This document shows positions 53,703-63,479 of a stretch of 64,000 bases of DNA, piece after piece. Source of the stretch: Doryteuthis pealeii (taxonomy: Eukaryota > Mollusca > Cephalopoda > Myopsida > Loliginidae). The stretch covers positions 78,812,944-78,876,943 of the forward strand of contig CM042151.1 in assembly GCA_023376005.1 (NCBI GenBank). Reading direction: 5' to 3'. The notes below the pieces were generated by a model. That model was not told the DNA's origin and searched no databases. It was given only the letters and a program-made list of their open reading frames with translations. The translations under genes were made by a program, and so were the position numbers. The number at the start of each line of letters is the position of its first letter. The stretch's first letter is position 1.

Positions 53703-55535
53703 TATTTTCTATTAAGATATTTTATGAACTTAAGGTATGTAAGAAAAATCATTTATTGAGGAACATCAAAATATCAAGTTAATATAATTTCTTGGATTGA
53801 TATATCATATTTTGATATAATTTCTTCATTTTTTTATTATTTGAGATGACTTAGCTTTAAAATTATTTCATGAATCTAACTGGATTATCTTTTCCTTGGT
53901 GATCTAAAATAGACAAAATATGGAAAACAACCAAGAAAAAAAAATCTTTTTCTGAAACCCTTGGATGGAAATTTTATAATACTTATGTTTCACAAAAATA
54001 CTTTAAAAAATGAGACCAGAGAAAAAGTATCTTCTTGTGATGTTTGTGGATCTTCCTTTTAAAACCATTCAAATTTGAGACAACCTATGTAAATACACAT
54101 AGGAAAGAAAGCATATTCTTGTGATGTGTGTAGCTCATCATTTTCACGCAAGGCACATATGGTAGGACATTAAAATACTCATTATGGAGAAACCATTTGT
54201 GTGTGAAATCTGTGGATCATCTTTTATAGAACAGTCATCTTTAGGAAAACACTTGAAAAAACACTCTGGAGAAAAACCATATACTTGTGATGTGTGTAAT
54301 GTATCCTATTCATCCAAATCACATTTAGCAGTGCATATGCGAAAACACACTGGGGAGAAAGCATTTTCTTGTGAAGTTTGTGGCTGTTCCTTTTCTATCA
54401 AATCAAATTTAAAACGCCATATGCGAACACATACTGGTGAGAAACCATATTCTTGTAACGTATGTAGCTCTTCCTTTTCAATTAAGGCACATTTGGTTGA
54501 ACATATTCGAACACACACTATGGAGAAACCATTTGTGTGTGAAATCTGCAGATCTTCTTTTGCACAACAGTCAACTTTAAGAAAACACATGCAAAAACAC
54601 ACTAGAGAGAAAACATATATTTGTGAAATATGTGCTTTTTCCTTTTCACTAAAATCACATTTAGTAGTTCATATGCAAACACATACTGGAAAAAAACCAT
54701 ATGCTTGTGAAGTTTGTGGCACTTCTTTTTCATCCAAATCCCATTTAGTGGGGCATATGCGTACACATACTGGAGAGAAACCATATTCTTGTGATATATG
54801 TGACTCTTCTTTTTCTATGAAATCAAACTTGAATCGACATATGCAAACTCATACTGGAGAGAAATCATATTCTTGTGAAGTGTGTGGCTCTTCTTTTTCA
54901 ATTAGGTCACATCTGGTGGAACATTTACGAACACGCATCTGTGAAGAATCATATGCACAAGAGTCAACATTTAAGCAACATCTGAAACCAACACTGGAAA
55001 GAACTTATATTCTTGTGAAATGTGTACTTCTACTTTTTCACATAAATCCACATTGGTGAGACATATACGAATTCACACTCAAGAGAGGCCATATACTTGT
55101 GAAGTTTGTGGCTTTTCCTTTTCAAACAATCACATTTGGTTAGACATATGCGAACACACACTGGAGAGAGGCCATATTCTTGTGAAGTATGTGACTCTTC
55201 ATTTTCAAACAAGTCACACTTAGTAGAACATGTCAGAATACACACTGGAGAAAAACCATACCAGTGTGGAGTATGTGGATCTTCTTTTACACAGCACTCA
55301 ACTTTTGGGAAACATTTGAAAACACACACTGGAGAGAAACCATATGCTTGTGTAATGTGTGACTCTTCCTTTTCAGCCAAGTCACGTTTGATGGAACATA
55401 TAGGAACACATACTTGAGAGATACCATATGTACATTGAGTCTTTTCTATAAGAGTTAACTTAAGGTAACCATTTTAAGAATGCACTGGAGAGAAATCCCA
55501 TTCTTGTAAAGTGTGTGGCTTTTCCTTTTACTTTA
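53703..55535 (+). pseudogene. C2H2 zinc-finger terminal exon C, decayed array
   Basis: Acceptor TTTCTTTTCTTTACAG ends at 53702. Decayed fingers with stops come first (54030-54175: SSCDVCGSSF, then AYSCDVCSSSF). The open frame 54184-55059 starts MEKPFVCEICGSSF and holds nine good C2H2 fingers. After the ninth, Cys and His pairs are lost (EHLRTRICEESYAQES), then frame changes near 55010 and 55125 split off at least four more fingers, two of them in the frame 55106-55417 that ends GTHT and a stop; another scrap follows at 55480-55535. Finger sequences differ from loci A/B ([11 protein letters not shown] type) and resemble the 16-finger gene's linker style. A nine-finger protein could still be made, but the whole is decaying. 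Confidence 0.8.
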
Positions 55536-55763
55536 ACAATCTTATACAGAAAAGCAATCATATTCCTTTATTGAATATATCTTTCTTTCATTGAAAGTCA
55601 AAATTTATAGAATATGATCAATCCCTTGAAAATGACCATACATTTTATAATTTGGTAATCGAAATTCATAAACAATTCAACTATAACAATACATATCTGA
55701 TAAAGTATTGATTAAAAAACGTTTTTTCATAAAAGACCATGCATTAAGATTAATCATTTGAAG

Positions 55764-56269
55764 CAGGGATCACCAAACTTTTTTCATGGTGGGCCGGATA
55801 ATTGTAAAAATAATGAGCATGAGCCACATTATTATGTTCAATACTTGCTAGCCAGAATGAAAGCTCAGAGAAAAATATAAAAAGAGAAAGCCCTGTGAAA
55901 AAATGTAAAATTAAATTTATCTTTCTATGTTATATTCACGTATGAGTGGCATAAGATGCACAAAAACAAATTTAACCAACATATCTATTTTCAAAACATT
56001 ATCAAAGAATGCAACATTAGCAGTAAGGTTTAGTTAGATATAGTAAATAACAACTGAAATGATCACACACATAAAATGTTGTAACCTACCTTTAGTAGTC
56101 AAATCCATGAAGATTTAGTAAGCTTAACATGATACTTACTTTTAGATGTTATGAAAACATCTTGTGTTCCATACGTTTTTAACAAACAAATTCAAGTACT
56201 GTCGGTAGGCCTAATAAAATTCCTCCATGGGCCATAACTGGCTCGTGGGCCATAGTTTGGTGACCTCTG
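55764..56269. mobile_element. hAT-like non-autonomous element
   Basis: Ends CAGGGATCACCAAACT and AGTTTGGTGACCTCTG, the CAGxGxTCxCCAAACT type common in hAT elements, followed inward by GGTGGGCCGG. Flanks ATTTGAAG (55756-55763) and ATTTAAAA (56270-56277) match 6/8. No transposase. Confidence 0.82.
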
Positions 56270-56382
56270 ATTTAAAAGAATGAGTATTATCATTGCAATG
56301 TTTATGAATGCTGAGAGAACCAGCCTCTTTTTAGTAATTGTTGTTGATCCCTGATTATCTCACCTCTGTAAGAACACTGTTC

Positions 56383-56424
<42 letters not shown>
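56383..56424. repeat. (TA)n microsatellite
   Basis: TA dinucleotide run with a single ACA interruption. Confidence 0.9.
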
Positions 56425-56426
<2 letters not shown>

Positions 56427-56486
56427 AACAAGAAGCTATCACTTGTCTCTTTTGTCTTGTCATTATTCTATTTAATCCTGTTCCTA

Positions 56487-56983
56487 CGAGGTATGTCAGA
56501 AAAGTTCCAGGACTAGTGTCACAAAAAATTTATTTCAAATCCAAAGTACAAGTTATCCCCTTCAAAGTAATCCCCCTGGAGTGTAATGCACTTTCCCATC
56601 CTTCTCTGTCACACTTGCATGTATTCTTCCGGGATTGTCCATAGCTCTGTCCTCATGATCTTTTTGATATTGTGCACATCCTCAAAACGGGTTTGCTTTA
56701 TGACCTCCTTGACCTTGGGGAAGAGGAAAAAATCACATGGAACCAGATCAGGAGAGTAGGAAGGTTGCTCCAGCACAGAGCAGTGTGGGCAGGTGTGTTG
56801 TCATGGTGAAACACCCACAAGTTGTCCTGCCAAATCTCTTTTCTTGCGCACTGAAGCAAGCATCACAGTATCTCTTTGTAGACATGCTAGTTGATCATCT
56901 GGCCATGTGGCAAGAACTCACAGTGGATGATGCTCCTCACATTGAAGTTTTCTGACATACTGGAACTTTTCTCACATGCCTCA
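56487..56983 (-). mobile_element. Mariner-like element, second family, deleted
   Basis: Ends CGAGGTATGTCAGAAAAGTT and AACTTTTCTCACATGCCTCA, each with TA outside (56485-56486, 56984-56985). Minus-strand translation includes FFPLP..GQGGHKANPF and RAMDNPGRIHASVTEKDGKV, decayed C-terminal transposase. The 72-codon plus-strand frame is a shadow. Confidence 0.75.
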
Positions 56984-57090
56984 TAATCCTATTCAATTAT
57001 TCCATAGCAGACATTTTTATCATAACAAAACCACAACTCAATTTTCTTATACCAAAGACCATTGAGTTTCATCATCATCATCATCATCAT

Positions 57091-57380
57091 CAAGATGTGC
57101 TGACAGCACGGATTCCCTTAAGAATGTAAGAAATAAATGTGATTAACAAAAATAGATGTCTTGAGTTTGTCACTAAAAACATATGACAATCCATGGCATC
57201 TTGATAACATCTTAAGACACTAGTTAAGAAAAAGAAGAAACCAGAGAAACAGCTAAGAAGTCAGAACAGCCAGTGACAAATAGATACTTAGAAGTAAGAA
57301 GAAATACCAACCCAATTAGAGAAGTAAGAAGACATATCGACAAATAGATACTCAGCCAAGCTACTCATAATAAGAAGTAA
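57091..57380 (+). repeat. LTR 3' end plus leader, second copy
   Basis: GAAATAAATGTG..GATGTCTTGAGTTTG..CACTAAAAACA matches the LTR end at 44.16-44.21 kb. The leader likewise has ATGACA and AAGTAAGAAG runs. The LTR 5' part is missing or too diverged; a (ATC)n run precedes it. Confidence 0.45.
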
Positions 57381-57410
57381 GTACAGAAGAAGATTTAGTA
57401 TGGGAAATGT

Positions 57411-57727
57411 TTTAGGATGTCCCATTAAAAATAGAACCCACAAATTTTGTAATAAAACTGTTAATTTTAACTAGGGGGGTTTAGGGTTAGTTTAATGAGA
57501 AAATAAATAAATAATTTGGGTTCTGTTTTTTTTCTGGTTCACCCTGTACAGGGTGACCCGGAAAAAATAGAACCCAAACCCTAACCCTAACCCCAACCCC
57601 AACCTCAAGCCTAACCCTAACCCTAACCCTAGACCCCCATAGTTAAAATTAACAGTTTTATTACAAAATTTGTGAGTTCTGTTTTTTCTGGGACACCCTA
57701 ATTTACTAAACAAAAGTTTATAATTAC
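57411..57727. mobile_element. MITE family T2, second copy
   Basis: Arms with AACCCACAAATTTTGTAATA and its mirror. The core has GGGTTTAGGGTTAG at left and CCTAACCCTAACCCTAACCC at right. The left end is shortened; the right end TTTACTAAACAAAAG is kept. A tandem GLGLGL-type frame on the minus strand is only a translation of the repeat. Confidence 0.8.
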
Positions 57728-57792
57728 TAACGTGTCTGCGTGATTGCTTTAAATTCTGTATAAATGTTTTGTTTCAAATAATTTTAATATTT

Positions 57793-57797
<5 letters not shown>

Positions 57798-57832
<35 letters not shown>
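57798..57832. repeat. (TC)n microsatellite
   Basis: Perfect TC run. Confidence 0.9.
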
Positions 57833-57835
<3 letters not shown>

Positions 57836-58059
57836 GTACTCTATACGAACTGGATCAAAAGTTCAACAAAATTTAGCTGCTACATATTCTAAAAAGTCAG
57901 TGCGTGTTATATACATAGAAGATATGTTGTTCAACCCCCCACCCCACCCCGGAATTTGTAGGGGTCGTGTTATACACGAGTGAGTATTATACACGAATAA
58001 TTACGGTAAAACAGCTTTCGGTATTATTGATATCTGTAACATTTTCCTATTCTATAAAC

Positions 58060-58170
58060 ACTCTTCAAAGGGTGAGGTGCAAAATTCGTCTATCACAGAC
58101 GCATTGGGCACATTATTATCGTGTATATAAACAGAACTCATCAAAGTTTGTTTATACGTTCGACCATCTT
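58060..58170 (+). other. Candidate first exon of a fourth zinc-finger locus
   Basis: Contains CAGAACTCATCAAAGTTTG, then CGACCATCTT and donor GTAAGTGTTTGACAG at 58171. Aligns with first exon C (CAACCATCCT, GTAAGTGTTCGAGG). A TATA-like CTATAAACA is at 58055-58063. No finger exon follows before the window ends, so the gene is outside the window, or the exon is orphaned. Confidence 0.35.
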
Positions 58171-58278
58171 GTAAGTGTTTGACAGTTTGAAGTTTTCTTT
58201 TATTAATTGACTTTAAACTTTGTTTTTTCGATGGCCGCGTCATTCACTTAAATCACAGTTATTTATACATTTATTTAG

Positions 58279-58816
58279 TCACTAAATTGTTCAATGTCTA
58301 TCGTTACGTTCATTGATGATTATTTCAAATTAGAATAATAAAAATTACTGGCTGAACTTGCACAACGGTGTCAAAATTAGGGTGACCCAGGAAAAACCGA
58401 ACCCAAATTATTTATTTATTTTCCCATTAAAATAACCTTAAACCCCAACCCCAACCCTAACCCCTAAGTCTAACCCTAACCCTAAAACCTCCTAGTTAAA
58501 ATTAATAGTTTTATTACAAAATTTGTGGGTTCTGTTTTTTCTAGGTCTCCGGTATACAGGGTAACCCAGAAAAAACAGAACTCAAATTATTTATTCATTT
58601 TCCCATTAAACTAACCCTAAACCCCAACCCTAACCCTAACCCCTAAACCTAGACCCCCATAGTTAAAATTAACAGTTTTATTACAAAATTTGTGGGTTTT
58701 GTTTTTCTGGGTCACCCTAATTTTGACACCGTTGTGCAAGTTCAGCCCTAAATTGTTCAATGTCTATCGTTAATTGATGATTATTTCAAATTTGAATAAT
58801 AAAAATTACTGACGAT
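58279..58816. mobile_element. M/T2 composite MITE flanked by a ~70-bp direct repeat
   Basis: Element 58350-58747 has M-family ends (GGCTGAACTTGCACAACG, mirrored) but a T2-type interior: GGGTGACCCAGGAAAAAC arms and two CCCTAACCC tracts (about 58440-58490 and 58613-58648). The flank CTAAATTGTTCAATGTCTAT..AAAAATTACT occurs before (58279-58349) and after (58748-58816), far longer than a normal target duplication. Confidence 0.8.
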
Positions 58817-59164
58817 CCGTAAGTTGCTATTTATTTATCTTGTGTTTGATTGTGACTGACTACGGTATTTATTCAGGTACTTGTCCAGAACACCCCGCCG
58901 AGGAAACGCAATTAAATTGCATATTGATTTAATAATACATATATTCACCATACACACCCAATTTTTCGTCTGCTAAAAATTTAAAAAACGAATTAGAAAT
59001 AATTAAATCTATTATTTAAGGTCAAACTTTTGTCTAAAACGATAAGTAGTAACATAATGACCATTATTAAAAAAAAGAAAAATATCATTACATATGCAGT
59101 TTATTTTTAATACTTTTAAAAACGATTTGTTTTAGTCAATTTCGTTCGCGTTCGCCATTTTGGC

Positions 59165-59470
59165 TCTTTTTTTTCTTTTTTTCTATTTACAACTTTGGTC
59201 CTTTATCTTTTTATTTCTACTGTAATTAGTATCAATCAAGGACAAACTCACCAATATTTTACACCCCCAAAGTAAGGGGGGTCAAAATTAAGTGACCTGA
59301 AAAAAATGAGAAAGTTTTGAAATAAAATAAATAATGCATTATAAAGATCATTCATTGATCACTGAAAATTTCATTAAAATCCGATAATTCCCTGATTTTT
59401 GGTAAATTATTTTCTGTAGGCAAAGAAAATAATTTAGGCTAAAGTCATTTTGTCAAAAACGCATTTTAGG
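59165..59470 (-). repeat. Interspersed repeat family H, minus-strand copy
   Basis: Reverse complement aligns with 25.93-26.22 kb through TTTTTTTCAGGTCACTTAA, TTGACCCCCC, ACTAATTACAG and AGATAAAGGACCAAAG. Confidence 0.65.
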
Positions 59471-59558
59471 CCAATTTTGGGTATACCTACGGCATACAGA
59501 TAAGAGCATCAGTCAGTCATTTACTTCATTTTAATATGGAATGGTTACATTATAAAAA

Positions 59559-59667
<109 letters not shown>

Positions 59668-59671
59668 CAGT

Positions 59672-59779
59672 TGGAGGTGTGTGGTGTAATGGTTAGAGTC
59701 GTAGGAAATGGACTCATCGACCTGAGTTCAAATCCTATGGTCTATGAATCTAGCTTGGTAACCATTACACCACGTGAGG
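59672..59779 (+). repeat. SINE A head facing an inverted head fragment
   Basis: GTGGTGTAATGGTTA (A box) at about 59682 and GAGTTCAAATCC (B box) at about 59723, then TAACCATTACACCAC, an exact inverted copy of the first 15 bases, at 59761-59775. The SINE body is absent. TA runs flank both sides. Confidence 0.75.
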
Positions 59780-60276
59780 TACATATATATATATATTTAT
59801 ATTTATTTTTGCAATACATGATTGTATCTACCATAACTCCTAGAAAAATCAAATATTCAAATTCTTGAGATTTGCTAACGTCTCTATATCGTTCAGCGTC
59901 CTGAAAGTGAATTTTTTAAAAATTCTCTTCAAACATTTTTTAAAATTCTCCATTTTTCTCCAACAAATTTTTTCATTCAAATTAAAATTTCACTTTGATG
60001 AAGGTCGAATTTTCTCTGTGTACGGAATATTTTTATATTTTTCTATTATTATTATTTCATTTCATTTGTTTATTTAATAATAATAATAGTTTGAATCGTG
60101 TACACATAGATAAACTGACTGAAACACATGTGTAAGTCATATTGATTAAATTCATCTTTTATTATCCATTCTGTACTTTCTTTTCTTTATTCATTCTTCC
60201 TCATATATATATATCTATATTAGACAAAACGTGAGCCATTTGGTCATCCATTGAGCTCTGAGTAGATAACTGGGAT

Positions 60277-60358
60277 GAGGGAAAAGTGAGTATGCAAAGT
60301 GAATTAAATTTTTACCTTTTTAAAAATTTAATTCACTTTGCATACTCACTTTTCCCTC
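60277..60358. other. 38-bp perfect inverted repeat, 6-nt loop
   Basis: Left arm 60277-60314 begins GAGGGAAAAGTGAGTATGC; right arm 60321-60358 ends GCATACTCACTTTTCCCTC; loop CCTTTT. No mismatch by eye. A transcript would fold into an 82-nt hairpin with perfect duplex. Confidence 0.85.
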
Positions 60359-60869
60359 GTGTGATTGTGAATTTAGCATCTCTGTTGAAATTGTGGCCAT
60401 TTGAGTTGAAATATTGTTCTACAGGTATTAATTTGCTGTGACCCATAGATTTGATTCTGTGTGTATAGTTGTTCAGCCTAAAATGAAATGACCATTCTAA
60501 TTTTCTGACATATTGTTTTTAGCAGTGTGCGCAGTCTAGTAAGAAAATTACATTATTTATAACACATATTTCCTTATTTTATGCACAAGAACTGGTCACT
60601 TTTTTGTTGATTGTTAGTTAATTTCAAATTTGAATAAACATTGTTGTTTATCTGTATTTTATTGTTGTGTATTTAAGCATGGCTATGATATTTAGGCCAT
60701 GTTAACAAGTCTTAAGTAAGATACAAATCTAATGCAAAAACTTGAATGTCATAGCATTCCTGATGTCTGCAGTGATACTAGTGTACTACCTAACTTTTTT
60801 CTTGGAAATATCACTTATAAGCAGATCATATAGAAAATTATAATTATAATAAAGACTGGTGCAGCCATA

Positions 60870-61250
60870 CAATAACACTGACACGGCTACAGCTTGGAAG
60901 AATTTTCGCCTTATCTTACAAGAAGGATCAAATTTCCATGTGATTGATAATCTGTCTATGGCTGTCCATGCGTTTCCCTATGTGTATATTTACATTGTTT
61001 GCTGTAGATGAGATATTGCTACCTAGGTGTGTGAACTGATCTACTAATTGGATTCTACTGAAATGCTTAGAGAAAAAGGAAGATGGGAACTACATAAGGA
61101 TGCTGCATACTATCTTGAACAAATATTGGATGCAGCATCCTACAAAAAGCCGCTGTAGGACCACTTACTTCCTATCACACAAACCACACAAGTAAGATAA
61201 ACAAGACACTGCTGGTGAAGTAAGGATTAACTCATAAGTGACTTTCTGCT
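60870..61250 (+). pseudogene. RTE-like LINE fragment
   Basis: Translation with breaks reads MLREKGRWELHKDAAYYLEQ, then DHLLPITQTTQVR, TRHCW and SKD..LIS, following the RTE-type order (..yTRMLRa..PiTktIqVRRtRHaGHCWRSKDELISd..). Stops interrupt it. A third scrap of the family also found at 6.05 and 15.86 kb. Confidence 0.5.
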
Positions 61251-61619
61251 GTGTGTTGGATTATTGTAGGTATGTAGATGGTGTTGAGCGATTTATAGCT
61301 ATCATGATAGATATTGAAGTCAGTTAGTCTACTGTTGGTTTGAATAACAGCAACTAGCTAAGCACAACTGAAGCAGTGTCCAAGACAGTTCGTATTTATA
61401 GAAATCAAGAATGATCCATTCATGCATTTGGGTGATTCCATTCCTTAAATTCTGATTGGCTGCTTGGTTTCTATGATATTGTGGAGTTTTATAAATACCC
61501 TGTCATTCTGCAGTAGAATTGCAACAAGACGGGATTGTATTAAGTTACAACCACTTGTTGCCGTGTCTTATCAATTTGACGGTAATTGGAACTTAGTTTG
61601 ATTATTCTTCAATAGAAAG
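61251..61619. other. No gene seen; one TATA-like site
   Basis: GATTGGCT (61450s) and TTATAAATACCC (about 61490) resemble a CCAAT plus TATA pair on the plus strand. The adjoining coding remnant is on the other strand, so the pair is unassigned. Confidence 0.3.
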
Positions 61620-62420
61620 CAATATTACCATGAACATACTTTAAATGAAACTCTTACCAGATGCTGTGACTCATTCTTTCTGTTTTTTCTAAATACTGGT
61701 TTTGCATTTTCTTTTAATTCAAACTTGACTTCTGTTTTTGTGCACAGACCTAGTCCTTCTGTAAAAACGTGAGGAAATTCGTTTTTCAAATCATTAATAA
61801 ATCTTTCTGTTTTATTTGGCTTGTTATTCTCTATAATATCAACTTTGTTACAGAAAGAATTTATCGGTAATTCCCATAAATTAAACAAAACCATCCAGTC
61901 TGTGCCAAAAAGATTCATTGAACCAGGGAGTACATATACTTTCGATTTGTGATTTTTTTTCCCATGAACGAAACGTCACATTTTAATTCACCTATGTCTC
62001 TTACCAAAGACACCCTTTACAATTTTATTTGTCCTACGTAACTCTGGACAACCGATTTTTTTCCATGTTTGCTAACTTATCACTGAGATATCACTACCAG
62101 AATTGAGTAATAGTTTTACAGTCTGCCCATTTATTTTTACGTTTATGTATTTTCGTCTATGGCCTTCCTCAATATTCTTTTTAGTCAAAACTACATTCAC
62201 ATTCGTTTGGAAGTCTCTTTTTGTAACTTTTTCTGTTTTAGCAGACAGTGGGAACTTTTAAGGCCTATACGCCCACAATTAAAACATATTTTATCCCTAA
62301 AGAAACAATATTTCTTTAAATGTTGTCCTCCACATGAACTGAATATAAATTTTTGTTCTTTATTTTTAATCCACTTCTGTTGTTTTACAGTTTGTACTCA
62401 TGAAATTTTATGACGAACTC
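61620..62420 (-). pseudogene. Decayed Ty3/gypsy gag-protease-RT start
   Basis: Minus strand, in several frames: a Gag knuckle region (CGGQHLKKYCFFRDKICFNC, then GRIGLKSSHC), a protease whose DTG became NSG (LLLNSGSDISVIS) and which runs into a stop, then the open frame 61625-61918 with MNLFGTDWM and the linker into RT (FINDLKNEFPHVFTEGLG, then KFELKENAKPVFRK). Truncated before the RT core. Different subfamily from the 9.2-13.7 kb element, though with the same order. Confidence 0.75.
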
Positions 62421-62516
62421 ATAAGCGATTTTCTTCTATAGATGCCCACAAAGACCAGTGCTGGCTAACAGAGAAAAACACTTAGCCTCACAAGCCATCT
62501 ATTTTTGAATTGATTA

Positions 62517-62680
62517 TCGGGGTGAGCGCGAACGCAGACCCCACACTTAGAAATAACTCGCCCGAGTCATCCACATTTGGGACGATCGCAGAGGTCAACC
62601 TAACCGTAGTGCAATGGATAGGTCTCACTCTGGAAGAACATCCTAAATGATCACTGTTAACTTCTACGAAAGGTAAGTAT
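62517..62680 (-). ncRNA. U1 snRNA-like gene or pseudogene, full length
   Basis: Read on the minus strand from 62680, the sequence starts ATACTTACCT, exactly the U1 5' end that pairs with 5' splice sites, and runs about 164 nt, the length of animal U1. Conserved stretches sit at the right positions: TGATCA (stem-loop I region), ATCCATTGCACT (stem II), CTGCGAT (after TTGACC), CCAAATGTGG (stem III) and CTGCGTTCGCGCT (stem IV). Stem I is rewritten but can still pair (GAAG/CTTC, AAC/GTT). The Sm site, normally AATTTGTGG, is GTTATTTCTAAG here, which argues for a pseudogene or a divergent variant. No promoter element could be verified. Confidence 0.85.
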
Positions 62681-63190
62681 GCCTTTTTTTAGAAAAAGCT
62701 CTCATTATATACTTTGAGTGGGAATTCACATTTATGACTGGTGCAATTTGAATGAAAGAAAATTTTCTCTATGCACAAATTATTTATTAACTAGTTATTC
62801 AGAAATCAAATTCTATTCCAAAAACGTTTCCTATATGTCTTATTTATGAAATATCTAAATTATTTATAAAATATCTAAATTGATCAGTAAACATATGGTA
62901 AGTTTTTAATCAACAGTAATTCTCAATGTCAAGGTCATTATGAGGAAGTTGTTTGAATTGAAAAGAAAAAGAAACATTTTCATTGAACAAACATTAATTT
63001 TTATTGTTCTTATGTTTGTTTAACAAATTTATTCATTCTGATATTTGCCTCTCGTCCCACTTATGAGGGTAAAGAAACTTTAATCTATAACCAAGCAAAC
63101 ACGGATTAAAAAAAACATGTGCTTAACATTCGAAAAGCTATAATTACCTCCCCTTTTTATCATTCATAAATATAGAAGGCCACGTGTTGA

Positions 63191-63310
63191 CATATTGTAA
63201 TGATCCTACAGAAAACACCAATTTCTGTCAGATCAGTAAAGTTAAGCAATGATGAGCCTGATCTGTACTTAAATGAGTGACTACTTAGTAACTGAAGCTA
63301 CTATAATCAA
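63191..63310 (+). ncRNA. 5S rRNA-like pseudogene
   Basis: About 120 nt aligning without large gaps to animal 5S rRNA: AGAAAACACCAATTTCTGTC (for GAAAGCACCGGTTCTCGTCC), AGATCAGTAAAGTTAAGCAA (box A region), TGAGCCTGATCTGTACTTAA and ATGAGTGACTACTT (for ATGGGTGACCGCCT, box C). Many C-to-T and G-to-A changes. Both internal control boxes are damaged, so it is probably inactive. It could also be the head of a 5S-derived SINE, but no body is recognised. Confidence 0.75.
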
Positions 63311-63445
63311 TTAAATGCCTGTGTTAGATCTAAACAAAGTCATAAACATGAATAACAAGAAAGGCATGAACCTTAATGATTCATTGTTACAATTTTTTCT
63401 TTGTTAAACAAAGACAAATTTCTTCAAATTATTTTGTTCAGTTTG

Positions 63446-63478
63446 AAATGATCACTGTTAACTTCTACGCAGGTAAGT
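63446..63478 (-). ncRNA. U1 snRNA 5'-end fragment
   Basis: Minus strand ACTTACCTGCGTAGAAG, then TTAACAGTGATCATTT: about 33 nt, with 24 nt identical to the full-length U1-like copy 800 bp away. On the plus strand it reads CTACGCAG then GTAAGT, a perfect 5' splice site, so an exon end is an alternative for this fragment alone. Confidence 0.6.
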
Positions 63479-63479
63479 C

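Noticed and set aside
57492..57713. Gly-Leu repeat frame
   Set aside because: Translation of the CCCTAA tract inside a T2 MITE.
59150..59175. Possible promoter and start (AAAATGGCG, YY1-like) on the minus strand
   Set aside because: The frame stops after eight codons and no donor follows.
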